The notes beneath the pieces are model-generated. The model was not told the DNA's origin and did no database searches. It saw only the letters and a program-made list of their open reading frames with translations. A program made the position numbers and the translations under genes. A DNA stretch of 64,000 nucleotides from Aureobasidium sp. EXF-3400 (lineage: Eukaryota > Ascomycota > Dothideomycetes > Dothideales > Saccotheciaceae): positions 1-64,000 of the forward strand of contig SWBL01000178.1 of the NCBI GenBank assembly GCA_024195585.1, written 5' to 3'. Below are positions 62,914 through 64,000 of the stretch, in pieces (within the stretch, counting starts at the first letter, position 1; every line of letters starts with the position of its first letter).

Positions 62914-63978
62914 TCATGCTTGAACCCGCTCAACTTCATTCGCCTGGAATGTAGCTTGTGTAGGCGTATCCACCACTTTCAGAACGGGACTCAAATCCTC
63001 CTCTTCAGCATAGTTTTCCGTGACGAGAGTTGGTAGCACACCTATGACCAAGCTCGGTTTGCGTTGTTTGACGGACTTGCGGCGATCTTGCTCGCCATCT
63101 CCTTGGCCGGACTCTAAGCAACCCTGCGAACATCTGCATCGACTAAGTGACATGTCTTTTGCACTGTTGGCGTCCTTTCCTCCATCCGCAATGCCATACC
63201 TGCGAACTGCTGGATGTGGTGGAAATTCTGGTCGCGGTGTCTCGTTTGTCTGGACTTGTGCTTCCTTTGGGTGTGTTCCTGTAGGTCGTCGATCGCGTAA
63301 CTCGACGAGTGGTAGGAGATTCATATGCGATCTTACTGCACCAGTAGTATTTTCCGGCCCGTCTGAAGACCATCTTTGAATCCAGTCGCGCATCTTATGT
63401 ACAAAATGTCGAAGCAGTGGTTGTAAACAGGCCAGACTAGCAGCTGAGATTCCGAATCCGAGTTCTGTGAGAGCCAGCACAATTTCCGGAGCCGAGTGTT
63501 CGTAGAAGGTAGTGTTAGTCGAAGGATCGAGAAAGGCAGGATCGAACCAAACGCCATAAACATATGCTGTGCGAAAGCAGGCAGCGACACTTCCAGTAAC
63601 ACCTAGAGTAAGTAGAATGCAAACGGAAAGCTTAATATGCGGCTTGAGCGATGACTTGATAAGCACAGTGACCAGCAACAGTGCGAAGGCCCAATCGGTA
63701 ATAGCACCTGTTGCTCCATGAAGATATAGCAAGGGAACAAATCTATCGCGTCGGACACAGTGGCCGTTGATCTGTCGGTGTGCGATGTGTTTGAGAGTGC
63801 CGCATTGAAAGAGCGACAAGAAGAGGGCGATGAGGGATAGAATGATCGAGCAGCCGCCTGCAACGATGATGGCGCGGCGTTGCCATTGCTTCCACACAAA
63901 TTGGCGATAAAAGAGCATGAGCGAGATCTTGAGGAATATGGTTGAAAGCATGAATGCTACTTCACCAAGCGTGAGTAA
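62914..63978 (-). CDS. Fungal rhodopsin-domain membrane protein (partial)
   Basis: The protein belongs to the fungal family of integral membrane proteins with a rhodopsin-like seven-helix domain, which lacks retinal-type lysine features and whose function is mostly unknown; some members resemble PTH11-type receptors. The visible final exon runs from 63978 to the stop at 62914 and encodes at least four membrane helices (for example IIVAGGCSIILSLIALFLSL and LSVCILLTLGVTGSVAACF). An intron acceptor (TCTAG) precedes LLTLGEVAFMLSTIFLKISL, so earlier exons lie beyond the right edge. The last 120 residues are hydrophilic, with Arg/Pro/Asp stretches, as in cytoplasmic tails. An internal ATG at 63951 is probably not the start. 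Confidence 0.8.
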   Translation of the reverse strand, partial: LLTLGEVAFMLSTIFLKISLMLFYRQFVWKQWQRRAIIVAGGCSIILSLIALFLSLFQCGTLKHIAHRQINGHCVRRDRFVPLLYLHGATGAITDWAFALLLVTVLIKSSLKPHIKLSVCILLTLGVTGSVAACFRTAYVYGVWFDPAFLDPSTNTTFYEHSAPEIVLALTELGFGISAASLACLQPLLRHFVHKMRDWIQRWSSDGPENTTGAVRSHMNLLPLVELRDRRPTGTHPKEAQVQTNETPRPEFPPHPAVRRYGIADGGKDANSAKDMSLSRCRCSQGCLESGQGDGEQDRRKSVKQRKPSLVIGVLPTLVTENYAEEEDLSPVLKVVDTPTQATFQANEVERVQA

Positions 63979-64000
63979 CTAGAGATGTGGTTAGCGAACA

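Noticed and set aside
62914..63951. Complete rhodopsin-domain gene starting at 63951
   Set aside because: The family sequence continues upstream to an intron acceptor near 63979, so the gene extends past the window.
1..64000. CRISPR array, prophage, ribosomal RNA or tRNA genes
   Set aside because: No regularly spaced direct repeats, phage genes or rRNA/tRNA signatures were seen, and the gene structures are eukaryotic.

Overview
This window reads as nuclear DNA of a filamentous ascomycete (Pezizomycotina). Genes are compact, with short introns (about 45-150 nt, GT-AG, CTAAC/CTGAC-type branch sites), and protein-coding genes lie on both strands. It contains fungal marker families such as CAP20/perilipin, LCL2 and the fungal rhodopsin-domain family. 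A Dothideomycete is my best guess: the two near-identical introns in one gene recall the introner-like elements described in that class. No ribosomal RNA, tRNA, CRISPR, prophage or secondary-metabolite cluster was seen.

Layout. 0.7-12.6 kb: VPS54 (-), MCM5 (+), VPS1 dynamin (-) and glucosidase II alpha (-). 12.6-14.9 kb: a gene-free stretch. 14.9-22.5 kb: NDK (+, with a 4-nt micro-exon), HID1 (-), a CID-type RNA-binding protein (+) and an intracellular-looking GH43 (+). 22.9-28.4 kb: a large Ser/Thr-rich PAN-domain surface protein (-) and CFD1 (-). 29.4-42.6 kb: a dense housekeeping block of KDM5-type demethylase (-), SLX1 (+), thymidylate kinase (-), QTRT2 (+), LCL2 (-), NOP10 (+) and NOB1 (-). 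43.9-52.9 kb: NRP1-like RNA-binding protein (+) and a giant POT1/CDC13-like telomere-binding protein (-). 53.4-64 kb: a secreted GH16-like protein (-), CAP20/perilipin (+), MAD1 (+), an RBR ubiquitin ligase (+) and a rhodopsin-domain membrane protein (-) cut by the right edge.

The genes do not form one pathway. Themes are membrane traffic (VPS54, VPS1, HID1), genome replication and stability (MCM5, SLX1, CDC8, MAD1, the POT1-like protein), ribosome and tRNA maturation (NOP10, NOB1, QTRT2), and cell wall or glycans (glucosidase II, GH43, GH16, PAN protein).

The most unusual signals are: (1) a dispersed foldback, MITE-like repeat of about 170-210 bp, four copies between 39 and 63 kb, three sitting just downstream of stop codons and two flanking the GH16 gene; (2) two introns of that GH16 gene sharing an almost identical 25-nt core; (3) an obligatory 4-nt micro-exon in NDK; (4) a 1,958-residue two-OB-fold telomere-type protein with four EIDPALL repeats; (5) pseudo-enzyme signatures in the GH16 and NRP1 proteins; (6) three ACGCG boxes at exact 10-bp spacing in the 162-bp promoter between CDC8 and QTRT2. 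Exon boundaries below were worked out by hand from splice signals, reading-frame closure and remembered family sequence.
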